A stretch of 12,799 bases of DNA from an uncultured Bacteroidota bacterium (GCA_946887345.1 CAMPKR010000034.1:1-12799); one strand, 5' to 3'; shown: positions 1 to 7,124, counted from the stretch's first letter. The notes: generated by a model not told the origin, from the letters alone. Made by a program: numbers and translations.

Positions 1-320
1 GCACAGGAACGGCCAATAACGATAGCTCGGAAGGGAAGGCCATTGAAGCGGTATTTGGTGATAATCCTCCCAAAGCATCTTCAACAAAATCGTTCACGGG
101 GCATACCCTTGGCGCTTCAGGCGGAGTAGAAGCAGTGTTCAGTGCACTAGCGATACACGATGGCATCGTGTTCCCCAATATGCGCTGGCAAACACAAATG
201 GAAGATGTCAACTGGCGACCTGTAACTGAACTGCAAACCGGACTTAATATTCGTCACGTACTTTCCAACTCCTTTGGTTTTGGAGGAAACTGCTCGTCAC
301 TTATATTCTCAAAAAACTAG
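1..320 (+). CDS. Beta-ketoacyl-ACP synthase (FabF/KAS II type), 3' part only
   Basis: This is the C-terminal ~105 residues of a condensing enzyme; the 5' part lies outside the window and the first whole codon is at base 3. It begins just after the first catalytic His, inside the family's HGTxTxxND motif (seen here as GTANNDSSEG). The second catalytic segment is intact: KSFTGHTLGASG, with Lys at bases 87-89 and His at 102-104. The family's C-terminal glycine motif is present as NSFGFGGNCSSL. Such enzymes join malonyl-ACP to an acyl-ACP by decarboxylative condensation in the cytoplasm. The catalytic Cys cannot be seen. The next gene, one base after this stop, is a degenerate ketosynthase, so this is probably the active half of a KS/chain-length-factor pair in an aryl-polyene or flexirubin type pathway rather than housekeeping FabF. 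The family is certain; the pathway is inferred from one neighbour. Confidence 0.93.
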   Translation, partial: TGTANNDSSEGKAIEAVFGDNPPKASSTKSFTGHTLGASGGVEAVFSALAIHDGIVFPNMRWQTQMEDVNWRPVTELQTGLNIRHVLSNSFGFGGNCSSLIFSKN

Positions 321-321
321 C

Positions 322-1368
322 ATGGATTTATATATCAACGGAACAGGACTTATAAGCGCGGCAGGAAGTAACAGTGACGATAGTTTTTTAAATAACACTC
401 TACAGTATAACACAGACAGGCTCTTAAGTAAAGAGCCGGACTATACCTCCTATATCCCGCCAATGCAGCTGCGTCGCATGAGCAAGGCCGTACGCATGGG
501 TATTGGCGCCGCACGCATCGCAATGAGCAACGCCGGCATAGAGAAGCCCGATGCGCTTTCTATAGGTACCGCCATGGGCTGCCTGTGCGATACAGAAGTA
601 TTTCTCTCAAAAATGGTGGAGCAGAAGGAGCAGATGCTAACACCAACAGCATTTATTCAATCGACACACAATACTGTCGGTGGGCAGATCGCCTTGTTGG
701 CCGGGTGTCACGGCCACAATCTCACTTACGTGCACCGCGGTCATTCCTTTGAGCATGCTATGATAAATGCGCAACTGTATCTCAACCAGCACCCCAAAGA
801 AAATATACTCGTAGGAGGAATAGACGAACTTACCGATAGCAGTGTGGCCGTTTTAAAAGGGACGGGCATTTACAGGAAAGCAAACAGCACCGAACATCTG
901 CTCGAAACAAACGATTTAGGGAGCATCGCCGGCGAAGGTGCTTCATTTTTCATTGCCGGAAAGGAAAAATCTACCTGCTCTGTCCGTATAAAAGATATCA
1001 GTCTCTTTACAACTAAAGACAATTCCGAAGCCACCGCAAAACTTGATTCTTTCCTGCAGAGGAATGAACTTCATCCTAACAATATTGACCTCATCGCGAG
1101 TGGTCGTAGCGGCGATAGCAGGTATAATGCCTTTTACGATCAGCTTAACGAGCGCTTTCCGGGCACTGCCATAGTGGGCTTCAAACACCTCAGCGGGGAA
1201 TATGCTACCGTTTCCGGGTTTGCCTTAGGTCTCATTACCTTGTTAAAACGGAACTGCAACATCCCCGATTTTCTCTATCTAAACAAAAAACAGATTAACA
1301 CCATTGATAACATCCTGTTAATCAACAATTACATGCATTACTATAGCCTTTGGCATTTACAGGCATAG
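322..1368 (+). CDS. Ketosynthase-like chain length factor without catalytic residues
   Basis: This 348-residue protein has the thiolase-like ketosynthase fold pattern (Ketoacyl-synt_2 type) but lacks the active site. Where FabF has TAC, it reads TYV (V137); where FabF has AHG, it reads ASG (S260); where FabF has K...GH, it keeps Lys (K288) but has GE (E293). The structural landmarks NILVGGIDEL (161-170) and GEGASFFIAG (204-213) are retained. Loss of Cys with retention of the fold is typical of chain length factors, which dimerise with an active ketosynthase and set the polyketide or polyene chain length; the ApeO/ApeC pair of aryl-polyene clusters is one example. I chose the ATG at 322 because it follows the upstream stop by one base, which suggests translational coupling, and because MDLYINGTGLIS matches the usual family N-terminus. 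The in-frame ATG at 274 would lie inside the upstream gene. Confidence 0.87.
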   Translation: MDLYINGTGLISAAGSNSDDSFLNNTLQYNTDRLLSKEPDYTSYIPPMQLRRMSKAVRMGIGAARIAMSNAGIEKPDALSIGTAMGCLCDTEVFLSKMVEQKEQMLTPTAFIQSTHNTVGGQIALLAGCHGHNLTYVHRGHSFEHAMINAQLYLNQHPKENILVGGIDELTDSSVAVLKGTGIYRKANSTEHLLETNDLGSIAGEGASFFIAGKEKSTCSVRIKDISLFTTKDNSEATAKLDSFLQRNELHPNNIDLIASGRSGDSRYNAFYDQLNERFPGTAIVGFKHLSGEYATVSGFALGLITLLKRNCNIPDFLYLNKKQINTIDNILLINNYMHYYSLWHLQA

Positions 1369-1401
1369 TTAAAAAGACAATAAACTCATCCTTTGGCATT
1401 T
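1347..1401 (+). repeat. 12-bp direct repeat CCTTTGGCATTT, two copies
   Basis: The same 12-mer occurs at 1347-1358, inside the last codons of the chain length factor, and at 1390-1401 in the following gap, 43 bp apart. The second copy runs into a stretch of nine T (1399-1407). Bases flanking the copies differ. The gap itself (1369-1434) shows no convincing hairpin terminator and no good TAnnTTTG box. Confidence 0.6.
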
Positions 1402-1434
1402 TTTTTTAAGACCTTGATAAATATCCCCACCCAT

Positions 1435-3216
1435 ATGCAGCAGCGCCACACGTATGAGACAGGCATAATAGGAAATTGCTCCTTTATAGCCCACGTACAC
1501 AAAAATACCAACATTGCCTGGCTTTGCTGGCCCCGCTTCGACAGCAGCTTTATCTTCGGCGGACTACTTGATGAAAACAAAGGCGGCCGGTTCTCAATTC
1601 TGCCTGAAGGGGAATTTTCTTCTACACAACAATACGTGGAAAATACCAATGTATTAGAGACAATTGTAGAATGCTCCGAAGGAAAGTATAAAATAACGGA
1701 CTTTGCTCCACGTTTCAACCTTTACGAGAGGTACTTCAAGCCGCTGATGCTGATACGTAAAATAGAGCCCGTCAGCGGACACCCGCGTGTCAAGATATCA
1801 TGCAAACCTATCGGTGACTATGGCGAAAATGTCTTACAGCCTATACAGGGCAGCAACCACCTGGAGTTTTTTGGTCTCAACAAGCCACTTAGGCTGACGA
1901 CCAATATTTCTCTCAATTATATCATAGACGAGCGCTACATGGTATTGAACGAAACCAAATATCTGGTACTAACTTATGGTTTACCGCTTGAAGCACCATT
2001 GGTCTCCACCGTAGAAGACTTTCTTACACGTACCATTACTTATTGGCGGCAGTGGATCAAAAAGATCGGCATAGAGAATATGTACCAGCCTGAAGTGATC
2101 CGATCTTCCCTTGCCCTGAAAATACACCAATACGAAGACACAGGGGCTATCATCGCTGCCAGTACCACCAGTCTCCCTGAATTTGACGGAAGTGGCCGTT
2201 GCTGGGATTACCGCTTCTGCTGGCTGCGTGATGCTTATTATATACTTAATGCTTTCAACAACATTGGCCATTTCGAAGAGGCTGATCAGTATTTTCACTT
2301 CATAGCTAACCTCGCCCAGAAAGAAGACAACCGCTACAATCCTCTTTATACCGTCACAGGTAGCGCGGATTTCAGAGAGATCATTCTTGACTTGGATGGC
2401 TATCGTGGCAATAAACCAGTGCGGGTAGGCAACCAGGCTGTGGAGCATATACAGAACGACACCTACGGGCAGGTAATGTTGTCTTTGTTGCCATTATATA
2501 CTGACAAACGCTTTACTGTGGAAGAACGCCAGGATTCTTCTATCTGGATATATAACATATTGAACAAAATAGATGCCACCCTCGATGAACCCGATGCAGG
2601 CATCTGGGAATTCCGCACCATTGCGCAGGAACACTGCTATACCAACCTTTTCCAATGGGCCGGATGCAGGGCAGCGGTCAAAATGGCCAAACATATTGGC
2701 GACGAACATCTGTTGCAAAAAGCCCGCAGTCTCATGGAAAGGGCTAAAGCAAAGATAGAGGCCTGTTACGATGAAGAGCGAAAGGTGTACACCCAGGCAA
2801 TAGGCGTCTCACACCTTGATGCCAGCACTTTGCAGTTGATAATGATGAACTATCTCGACCCCCACTCTCAAAGGGCAAAAGATCATCTTTCCGCCCTTGA
2901 AGCAGAACTAAAAACAAAGGACGGGTTGTTTTATCGGTATATACACAAAGACGATTTTGGCACTCCCCAGACTACATTCCTGGTTACTGCCTTCTGGTAC
3001 GTGGAAGCACTCGCCTGCGTAGGCAGAGTGGACGAAGCAATGGAGCACTTCAGCAACTTGCTGAAATACACTAACCACCTCGGCTTGCTTAGTGAAGATG
3101 TAGATGCCGAAACAGGTAGCCAATGGGGCAACTTTCCGCAGGCATATAGCCATGTGGGTCTGATGAATGCTGCGTACCGCATATCGAAAAAGCTGGATCG
3201 TCCGGGATTTTTCTAA
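1435..3216 (+). CDS. Glycoside hydrolase family 15 protein (glucoamylase/trehalase-like)
   Basis: This is a 593-residue GH15 protein, close to the full length of bacterial members, with an N-terminal beta-sandwich and a C-terminal (alpha/alpha)6 barrel. It starts with the family's YETGIIGNCSFIA segment. The barrel signature GRCWDYRFCWLRDAYYIL is at about 254-271. The predicted general acid is E392 in GIWEFR, and the predicted base is E554 in SEDVDAETGSQWGNFPQAYSH. GH15 enzymes are inverting exo-hydrolases acting on alpha-glucosides (starch or maltodextrin ends, isomalto-glucans, or trehalose); sequence alone does not settle the substrate. No signal peptide is visible, so a cytoplasmic site on stored or imported alpha-glucan or trehalose is likely. 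I chose ATG 1435 over the in-frame TTG at 1393, because the intervening codons read through a T-run and give an atypical extension. No trehalose-synthesis gene lies beside it. It follows the pigment genes by 66 bp, and its stop overlaps the stop of the convergent VWA gene. Confidence 0.92.
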   Translation: MQQRHTYETGIIGNCSFIAHVHKNTNIAWLCWPRFDSSFIFGGLLDENKGGRFSILPEGEFSSTQQYVENTNVLETIVECSEGKYKITDFAPRFNLYERYFKPLMLIRKIEPVSGHPRVKISCKPIGDYGENVLQPIQGSNHLEFFGLNKPLRLTTNISLNYIIDERYMVLNETKYLVLTYGLPLEAPLVSTVEDFLTRTITYWRQWIKKIGIENMYQPEVIRSSLALKIHQYEDTGAIIAASTTSLPEFDGSGRCWDYRFCWLRDAYYILNAFNNIGHFEEADQYFHFIANLAQKEDNRYNPLYTVTGSADFREIILDLDGYRGNKPVRVGNQAVEHIQNDTYGQVMLSLLPLYTDKRFTVEERQDSSIWIYNILNKIDATLDEPDAGIWEFRTIAQEHCYTNLFQWAGCRAAVKMAKHIGDEHLLQKARSLMERAKAKIEACYDEERKVYTQAIGVSHLDASTLQLIMMNYLDPHSQRAKDHLSALEAELKTKDGLFYRYIHKDDFGTPQTTFLVTAFWYVEALACVGRVDEAMEHFSNLLKYTNHLGLLSEDVDAETGSQWGNFPQAYSHVGLMNAAYRISKKLDRPGFF

Positions 3217-4223
3217 GTGATGCTCTTAAAGATGGTATAGCGGAGCAGCATCTCCAGGGCCAGGCATATCAGCGCCAATGCTGCGAATGGAAAGAACAAT
3301 TCTGCATAGTGCTTGAAGGAACTGATTTCTATTTTCGTTTTTTCCAACTGGTCTATTTCTTTGTATACATTGTTCAGCGACTTATTATCCGTTGCCCTAA
3401 AGTATTTACCTCCTGTTTCAACCGCTATTTTCTTCATCAGGGGCTCATCTATCTGCACAGGCACCATTTGCATTTGCATACCCATAGGGGTTTGCACGGG
3501 GCTAAGTGCCTGTCCCATTGAGCCTACCCCTATTGTATAAACCCTGATTTTATATGCCTTGGCTATTTCCAAGGCTGTTGCAGGATCTATCAGGCCGGTG
3601 TTGTTCACACCGTCCGTCATCAATATGATCACCTTGCTTTTTCCCTTCGAGTTACGCAGGCTTTGCACGGCGGTCGCCAGGCCCATACCTATCGAAGTGC
3701 CATCCTGTAGCATACCGCTTTTCACGGCGCTTATCTGTTCCTTCAGCACGTGATGATCTATCGTTATCGGGCACTGGGTAAAGCTCTCTCCCGAAAAGAT
3801 CACCAGCCCAAGCCGGTCGGTGGGCCTCTGATCCACAAAGCTCAGTGCTACCTTTTTAGCTGCCTCTATACGGTTTGGCTTAAAGTCCTCAGCCAGCATA
3901 CTACCGGAGATGTCCATACTGAGTACGATGTCTATGCCCTCGCTGTCAATACTCTCTGTCGTGTTGCTCGATTGTGGACGTGCAAGAGCTACTATTATTG
4001 CTACCAGCGCTAACACGCGAAGCACAATCAGCACAGGTCTGAATCGCACTTTCCACGATGGTTTTACACCTTTCACACCGGCTGTTGTCGTTAGCCTCAG
4101 TGAAGGGCTACTAACCTTTCGATTACGGTTTCGCCACCATATCAGCAGGGGAATAAGCAGCAGCAACCCGAAGTACACCGGGTGTGCAAAACTTAAATAT
4201 TTCCAGTCCATCAGTGCCTTCAT
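3213..4223 (-). CDS. batA: BatA-like VWA domain membrane protein
   Basis: This 336-residue protein has the BatA layout: an N-terminal membrane segment (about 17-30, followed by WWRNRNRK), a second at 63-81, a periplasm-facing or cytoplasmic VWA domain, and a last segment at about 307-326. The MIDAS metal site is complete: DISGS (D104, S106, S108), T176 in DGTS, and D204 in MTDG. The PVQTPMG...PVQIDEPL stretch (242-261) is also typical of Bacteroidota BatA. The family is linked to aerotolerance and envelope stress through MoxR-type AAA+ partners, but its molecular role is unsettled. The start overlaps the upstream stop by four bases (ATGA, 4220-4223), which supports ATG 4223 over the internal ATG four codons later. 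It is the last gene of the operon: batB, batC and batE do not follow, and its TAG stop overlaps the convergent GH15 TAA stop. Confidence 0.9.
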   Translation of the reverse strand: MKALMDWKYLSFAHPVYFGLLLLIPLLIWWRNRNRKVSSPSLRLTTTAGVKGVKPSWKVRFRPVLIVLRVLALVAIIVALARPQSSNTTESIDSEGIDIVLSMDISGSMLAEDFKPNRIEAAKKVALSFVDQRPTDRLGLVIFSGESFTQCPITIDHHVLKEQISAVKSGMLQDGTSIGMGLATAVQSLRNSKGKSKVIILMTDGVNNTGLIDPATALEIAKAYKIRVYTIGVGSMGQALSPVQTPMGMQMQMVPVQIDEPLMKKIAVETGGKYFRATDNKSLNNVYKEIDQLEKTKIEISSFKHYAELFFPFAALALICLALEMLLRYTIFKSIT

Positions 4224-5179
4224 GACTCTTGCTCAGTATTGTCTGTAACGGGTGCTTTTGTGTTGATTACAAATTCTTTAGCATGTTCCATTGCCTGCAT
4301 ATGTTCTGCAGAACTAGGTTGTGCCCTTGCGAACTTAGCCAGGTCAGCTGTATAGAGTATAGAAGCCAGCATATCGTGCTGACCGTTCATCTCTTTATGC
4401 ATTCTTGCCTTTTGCAGTATTTCATCGGTAGTCAATTCCATTACGGGCGTCCTGAAACGCTCCTCTATATATACACGTAATATATCAGTCAGCTGCGTAT
4501 AGTACTCTTTTATACCTTCCACCGTTCCGCTATGCCATATCTTCCTGGCTTCAAGTTCAGCTAGCAGGCGTAAATATTTTTCCTGCAAGGTCTCCCTCGG
4601 TCCGGCCGGAACAACCATCGGCATAGGAGCTTTCTTATTCTTCTTAAAGTAATAAACCACAAACGTAGTCAGCCCTATCAGTACCAGGGCGCCAATAATA
4701 AGCCACAGGTAATCAAGCCAGCTGCCTTTTACTTCTATTATTCCTTTAATCCCCTTAAACGCTTTCGTGGTATCTACTGCTACAGTCTGCACCAACAGCG
4801 GAAATGAATCTGTCTGTATGACGTAGGCCGCACCTCCTTGCGGAATAACCGAAAACTGGAAAGGCGGGATAACAAATATTCCCGAATCAAACCCCGTCAC
4901 TAGCAGTCTTTGCCTGTATATAGTTACATCGCCTTGCTTACTGGTATCTATTTTTCCTTTTTCTACTATTTCCAGCGAGTTAAAGGTATCAGGTAAAGTA
5001 GCCCACTGTAGCCTGCCCGCGTTAGAATTGGCCTGCACTTCTATAAACACCCTGGCCTGGTCACCTACTGTAATGCGGTTGGCGTCCAGTTTGGCGCTCA
5101 CCGCAGCATCCTGGGCTATACTTTCCCCCGTCGCTAAAAAGCATATAAGTAATAAACAGTTTCTCAGTATAGTTCTCAT
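4220..5179 (-). CDS. BatD/DUF4381-like membrane protein of VWA operon
   Basis: This 319-residue protein has an N-terminal signal peptide with likely cleavage after SIA or IAQ (about residues 21-23). A beta-rich exported region (24-150) contains VGDQARVFIEVQA and FDSGIFVIPPF, patterns seen in BatD-type oxygen-tolerance domains. One transmembrane helix follows (about 155-177, then KKNKK), and then a cytoplasmic helical tail. The tail carries the DUF4381-like signature: LLAELEARKIW, YYTQLTDILRVYIEERFRTPVMELTTDEIL (split over 227-255) and the LAKFARAQPS motif near 280-289. DUF4381 proteins sit between DUF58 and VWA genes in MoxR operons, and this gene has exactly that position: five bases after DUF58 and overlapping batA by four. 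It probably anchors or couples the two VWA proteins across the inner membrane; that is inference. No enzymatic motif is visible. Confidence 0.83.
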   Translation of the reverse strand: MRTILRNCLLLICFLATGESIAQDAAVSAKLDANRITVGDQARVFIEVQANSNAGRLQWATLPDTFNSLEIVEKGKIDTSKQGDVTIYRQRLLVTGFDSGIFVIPPFQFSVIPQGGAAYVIQTDSFPLLVQTVAVDTTKAFKGIKGIIEVKGSWLDYLWLIIGALVLIGLTTFVVYYFKKNKKAPMPMVVPAGPRETLQEKYLRLLAELEARKIWHSGTVEGIKEYYTQLTDILRVYIEERFRTPVMELTTDEILQKARMHKEMNGQHDMLASILYTADLAKFARAQPSSAEHMQAMEHAKEFVINTKAPVTDNTEQES

Positions 5180-5184
5180 GCTTG

Positions 5185-6051
5185 TTACCTTCCTTTAAAA
5201 AAGCCCTGCAACTTTTTTACATAGTCTTCGTCCGTCCGTATATGCAACAGTGATGCCCCGCTCTTCCTGAACGACTGGTCACAATACTTCCTGTGTTGAT
5301 TAAAAGCCTCAGCATACTTCGTTCTCACCGGCTTATCATCCGTATCCAGCCACTGCAGTTCTTTTGTCTCAGCGTCCATTACCTGCACTAGTCCCGCTGC
5401 TGGTAGTTCCTTATCATATCGGTCATATACCTGTATTCCTACCAGGTCATGACGGCGCGCCGCCAGCTGCAGGGCCGTATCATAGCTGCTGCTGATAAAG
5501 TCGCTCATCAGCACCGTGATAGTCTTTTTTTTCTGTACGTTATTCAGGTATTCCAGCGCTACACGCACGTTGGTAGTTCCCGTTTGCACAGGTTCCAGCG
5601 CTATTAGCTCCCGTATGATGCGTAGTATATGGCTTCTGCCCTTCTTGGGCGGAATGAACTTTTCTACTTTATCGCTAAAGAAAATGACGCCCACTTTATC
5701 GTTATTGGTAGCCGCCGCAAAAGAGAATACCGCGCTGATCTCTGTGATCAACTCCCTTTTCAGCCGCTGCTGCGAACCAAATAGCGAACTGCTGCTTATA
5801 TCCACCAGGAGCATTACGGTGAGTTCGCGCTCTTCTTCGAAGACTTTTACAAACGGATGGGAAAAACGGGCTGTTACATTCCAGTCAATGTTTTTTACGT
5901 CGTCACCGTGCTGATACTCTCTCACCTCGCTAAACGACATACCTCGCCCCTTAAACGCAGAGTGATACTCACCTGCAAAAATATGGTTGCTCAGTCCCTT
6001 AGTCTTTATCTCTATCCGCCTTACTTTCTTTAGTATTTCAGCAGTAGTCAT
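5185..6051 (-). CDS. DUF58 domain protein (VWA-like partner of MoxR)
   Basis: This 288-residue soluble protein is a short form of DUF58, without the N-terminal membrane helices found in longer members. The family core GDDVKNIDWNVTAR (49-62) is clear. A VWA-type fold follows with an intact MIDAS-like site: D84-I-S86-S-S88, Thr at 159/160 and D184 in MSDF. DUF58 proteins occur next to MoxR AAA+ ATPases, which are thought to act as chaperone-like regulators of them. Here DUF58 is the first gene of its operon, with no MoxR upstream. That position instead holds a 174-bp divergent control region with a TAnnTTTG box and a perfect palindrome in the predicted leader. ATG 6049-6051 gives a start (MTTAEILKKVRRIEIKT) that fits the family N-terminus. 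Confidence 0.93.
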   Translation of the reverse strand: MTTAEILKKVRRIEIKTKGLSNHIFAGEYHSAFKGRGMSFSEVREYQHGDDVKNIDWNVTARFSHPFVKVFEEERELTVMLLVDISSSSLFGSQQRLKRELITEISAVFSFAAATNNDKVGVIFFSDKVEKFIPPKKGRSHILRIIRELIALEPVQTGTTNVRVALEYLNNVQKKKTITVLMSDFISSSYDTALQLAARRHDLVGIQVYDRYDKELPAAGLVQVMDAETKELQWLDTDDKPVRTKYAEAFNQHRKYCDQSFRKSGASLLHIRTDEDYVKKLQGFFKGR

Positions 6052-6083
6052 CTTATGTCCGGATCAAAAACAAATTATCTCAA

Positions 6084-6103
6084 AACTGTAAGCCCTTACA
6101 GTT
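6084..6103. promoter_or_regulatory. Perfect 9+9 palindrome in DUF58 leader (operator or hairpin)
   Basis: AACTGTAAG at 6084-6092 and its exact reverse complement CTTACAGTT at 6095-6103 are separated by CC. The site lies between the predicted -7 box (6114-6121) and the DUF58 start (6051), so it falls just after the likely transcription start. A further half-site-like copy, ACAGTTC, occurs at 6122-6128 (first copy 6098-6104), 24 bp away and touching the -7 box. It could be a repressor operator or a small leader hairpin (8-bp stem, GCCC loop). It is not followed by a T-run on either strand, so a terminator is unlikely. Confidence 0.62.
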
Positions 6104-6113
6104 CAGAGTATCG

Positions 6114-6121
6114 CAAATGTA
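6114..6121 (-). promoter_or_regulatory. Bacteroidota -7 box for the DUF58-BatD-like-batA operon
   Basis: On the minus strand this reads TACATTTG, an exact TAnnTTTG match. A -33 TTG is not clear: TTA lies 20 bp upstream (plus-strand TAA at 6142-6144). Transcription would start near 6108, giving a leader of roughly 57 nt that contains the palindrome at 6084-6103. Confidence 0.5.
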
Positions 6122-6181
6122 ACAGTTCCATGGCTTAGATGTAAGGCGAATTCTTTAAAATTTTCTAAAAAATTGCACGGC

Positions 6182-6209
6182 TTGCATAAGCAATTATGCC
6201 CTAGTTTTG
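6182..6209 (+). promoter_or_regulatory. Bacteroidota promoter of the lipoprotein gene, with dyad in spacer
   Basis: TTG at 6182-6184 and the exact TAnnTTTG box TAGTTTTG at 6202-6209 are separated by 17 bp, within the accepted 17-23 bp range. Transcription would start near 6215, about 10 nt before the ATG at 6226. The spacer carries a perfect 6-bp inverted repeat, GCATAA (6184-6189) and TTATGC (6194-6199), with GCAA between, a possible regulator-binding site. Confidence 0.62.
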
Positions 6210-6225
6210 TACCAAATCTAAACCA

Positions 6226-7065
6226 ATGTCTATAAAAACACAATTAGCTATACCAGGCCTTTTTACGGCTTTCCTGCTTGCCTCCTGCGGAGAAAGCACC
6301 AATACTGACCAAAGCACCAACACAGATAGCGCACAGGTTGCTCCAAGGGAAATAACAACTGCACCTGTGCCCGCTTCTCCTGAGTTTCCGGGTGCAGCCA
6401 TATCCATCACTTCCGCAAAAGCAGAAAAGGCAGGTGCTGACTCGATAAAGCTCAATTTCACCTTCGGGGTAAAGAATTATGAACTAAAAAGCCAGACCGC
6501 TGATGCTGAGGGCAAGCAATGTAACAACTCTGCCCAGGGACAGCACATCCACTTTATTCTTGATAACAAGCCATACACTGCCCTCTACGAACCAAAACAC
6601 AGCGTAACGCTTCCCATGAATAGCGACGAACACTATCTCTTGGTTTTCCTCAGCCGCTCTTACCACGAATCGCTGAAAAACAAAGAGGCTGCTGCTGTTT
6701 ATCACTTCAAGATTGACGAGAACGGAAAACTGCAGAAGCTGGATGACCCTAAAACGCCTATGGTATTCTATAGTCGTCCGAAGGGCGACTACCTGGGCAG
6801 GGATACTGCCAATGTCCTTTTCGACTTCTACGTATGGAATGCCACTCTCGGTGCGGACTACAAAGTAAATGCTCAAATAAACAGCGGGCAAAGCCAAAAG
6901 ACAATGGATGTAACTGAGTGGAAACCTCAATTCCTGCAAGGCCTGAACATGGGCACGTCCAGCATTACTTTAACTTTAATGGACAAAGACGGCAAAGCTG
7001 TCGAAGGACCAAATACCACCGTTACCAGGGAATTCAACCTCTCTGCTGACGAACCAATGAAATAA
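6226..7065 (+). CDS. Lipoprotein of unknown function, two possible beta domains
   Basis: This 279-residue protein has a type II signal peptide with lipobox LLASC; the lipidated Cys is C21 and the +2 residue is Gly, so outer-membrane sorting is likely. A Ser/Thr/Asn/Asp/Gln-rich linker (about 22-45) leads to a beta-rich body. The first part (about 60-170) contains an HIHF motif, GQHIHFILDN, a pattern reminiscent of small His-containing beta domains such as DUF4399; I cannot confirm that link. The second part (about 190-275), running from NVLFDFYVWN to TVTREFNL, looks like a diverged copy of the same fold, with matching spacing of its closing strands. I do not recognise a function and no catalytic set is evident. 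It is monocistronic, with its own promoter just upstream and a strong terminator just downstream, and is transcribed divergently from the DUF58 operon. Confidence 0.8.
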   Translation: MSIKTQLAIPGLFTAFLLASCGESTNTDQSTNTDSAQVAPREITTAPVPASPEFPGAAISITSAKAEKAGADSIKLNFTFGVKNYELKSQTADAEGKQCNNSAQGQHIHFILDNKPYTALYEPKHSVTLPMNSDEHYLLVFLSRSYHESLKNKEAAAVYHFKIDENGKLQKLDDPKTPMVFYSRPKGDYLGRDTANVLFDFYVWNATLGADYKVNAQINSGQSQKTMDVTEWKPQFLQGLNMGTSSITLTLMDKDGKAVEGPNTTVTREFNLSADEPMK

Positions 7066-7080
7066 AGCCACACAGCGAAA

Positions 7081-7124
7081 AAAAGAGAGGCCGTCCCGAC
7101 AGTTGTGGGGACGGCCTCTCTTTT
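7081..7124. terminator. Bidirectional rho-independent terminator
   Basis: A perfect 17-bp inverted repeat (7081-7097 with 7108-7124) encloses a 10-nt loop. The arms have a GC-rich core (GAGAGGCCGTCCC) and end in A4 and T4; A7 at 7078-7084 gives a T-run on the minus strand. It lies between the convergent stops of the lipoprotein gene (7065) and the dehydratase gene (7135) and can serve both. Confidence 0.93.

Noticed and set aside
274..321. Upstream ATG for the chain length factor
   Set aside because: It would overlap the end of the ketosynthase gene and add residues absent from the family; ATG 322 fits better.
1393..1434. TTG start for GH15
   Set aside because: The added residues come from a T-run and precede the usual family N-terminus; ATG 1435 fits.
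1369..1434. T-rich gap before GH15 as a terminator of the pigment genes
   Set aside because: The nine-T run is not preceded by a stem of useful length.
1981..2448. Minus-strand open frame of 155 codons opposite GH15
   Set aside because: It is opposite the conserved GH15 barrel signature and has no family resemblance.
3309..4248. Several plus-strand open frames opposite batA
   Set aside because: They overlap each other in different frames, are antisense to a complete conserved gene, and show no domain or promoter.
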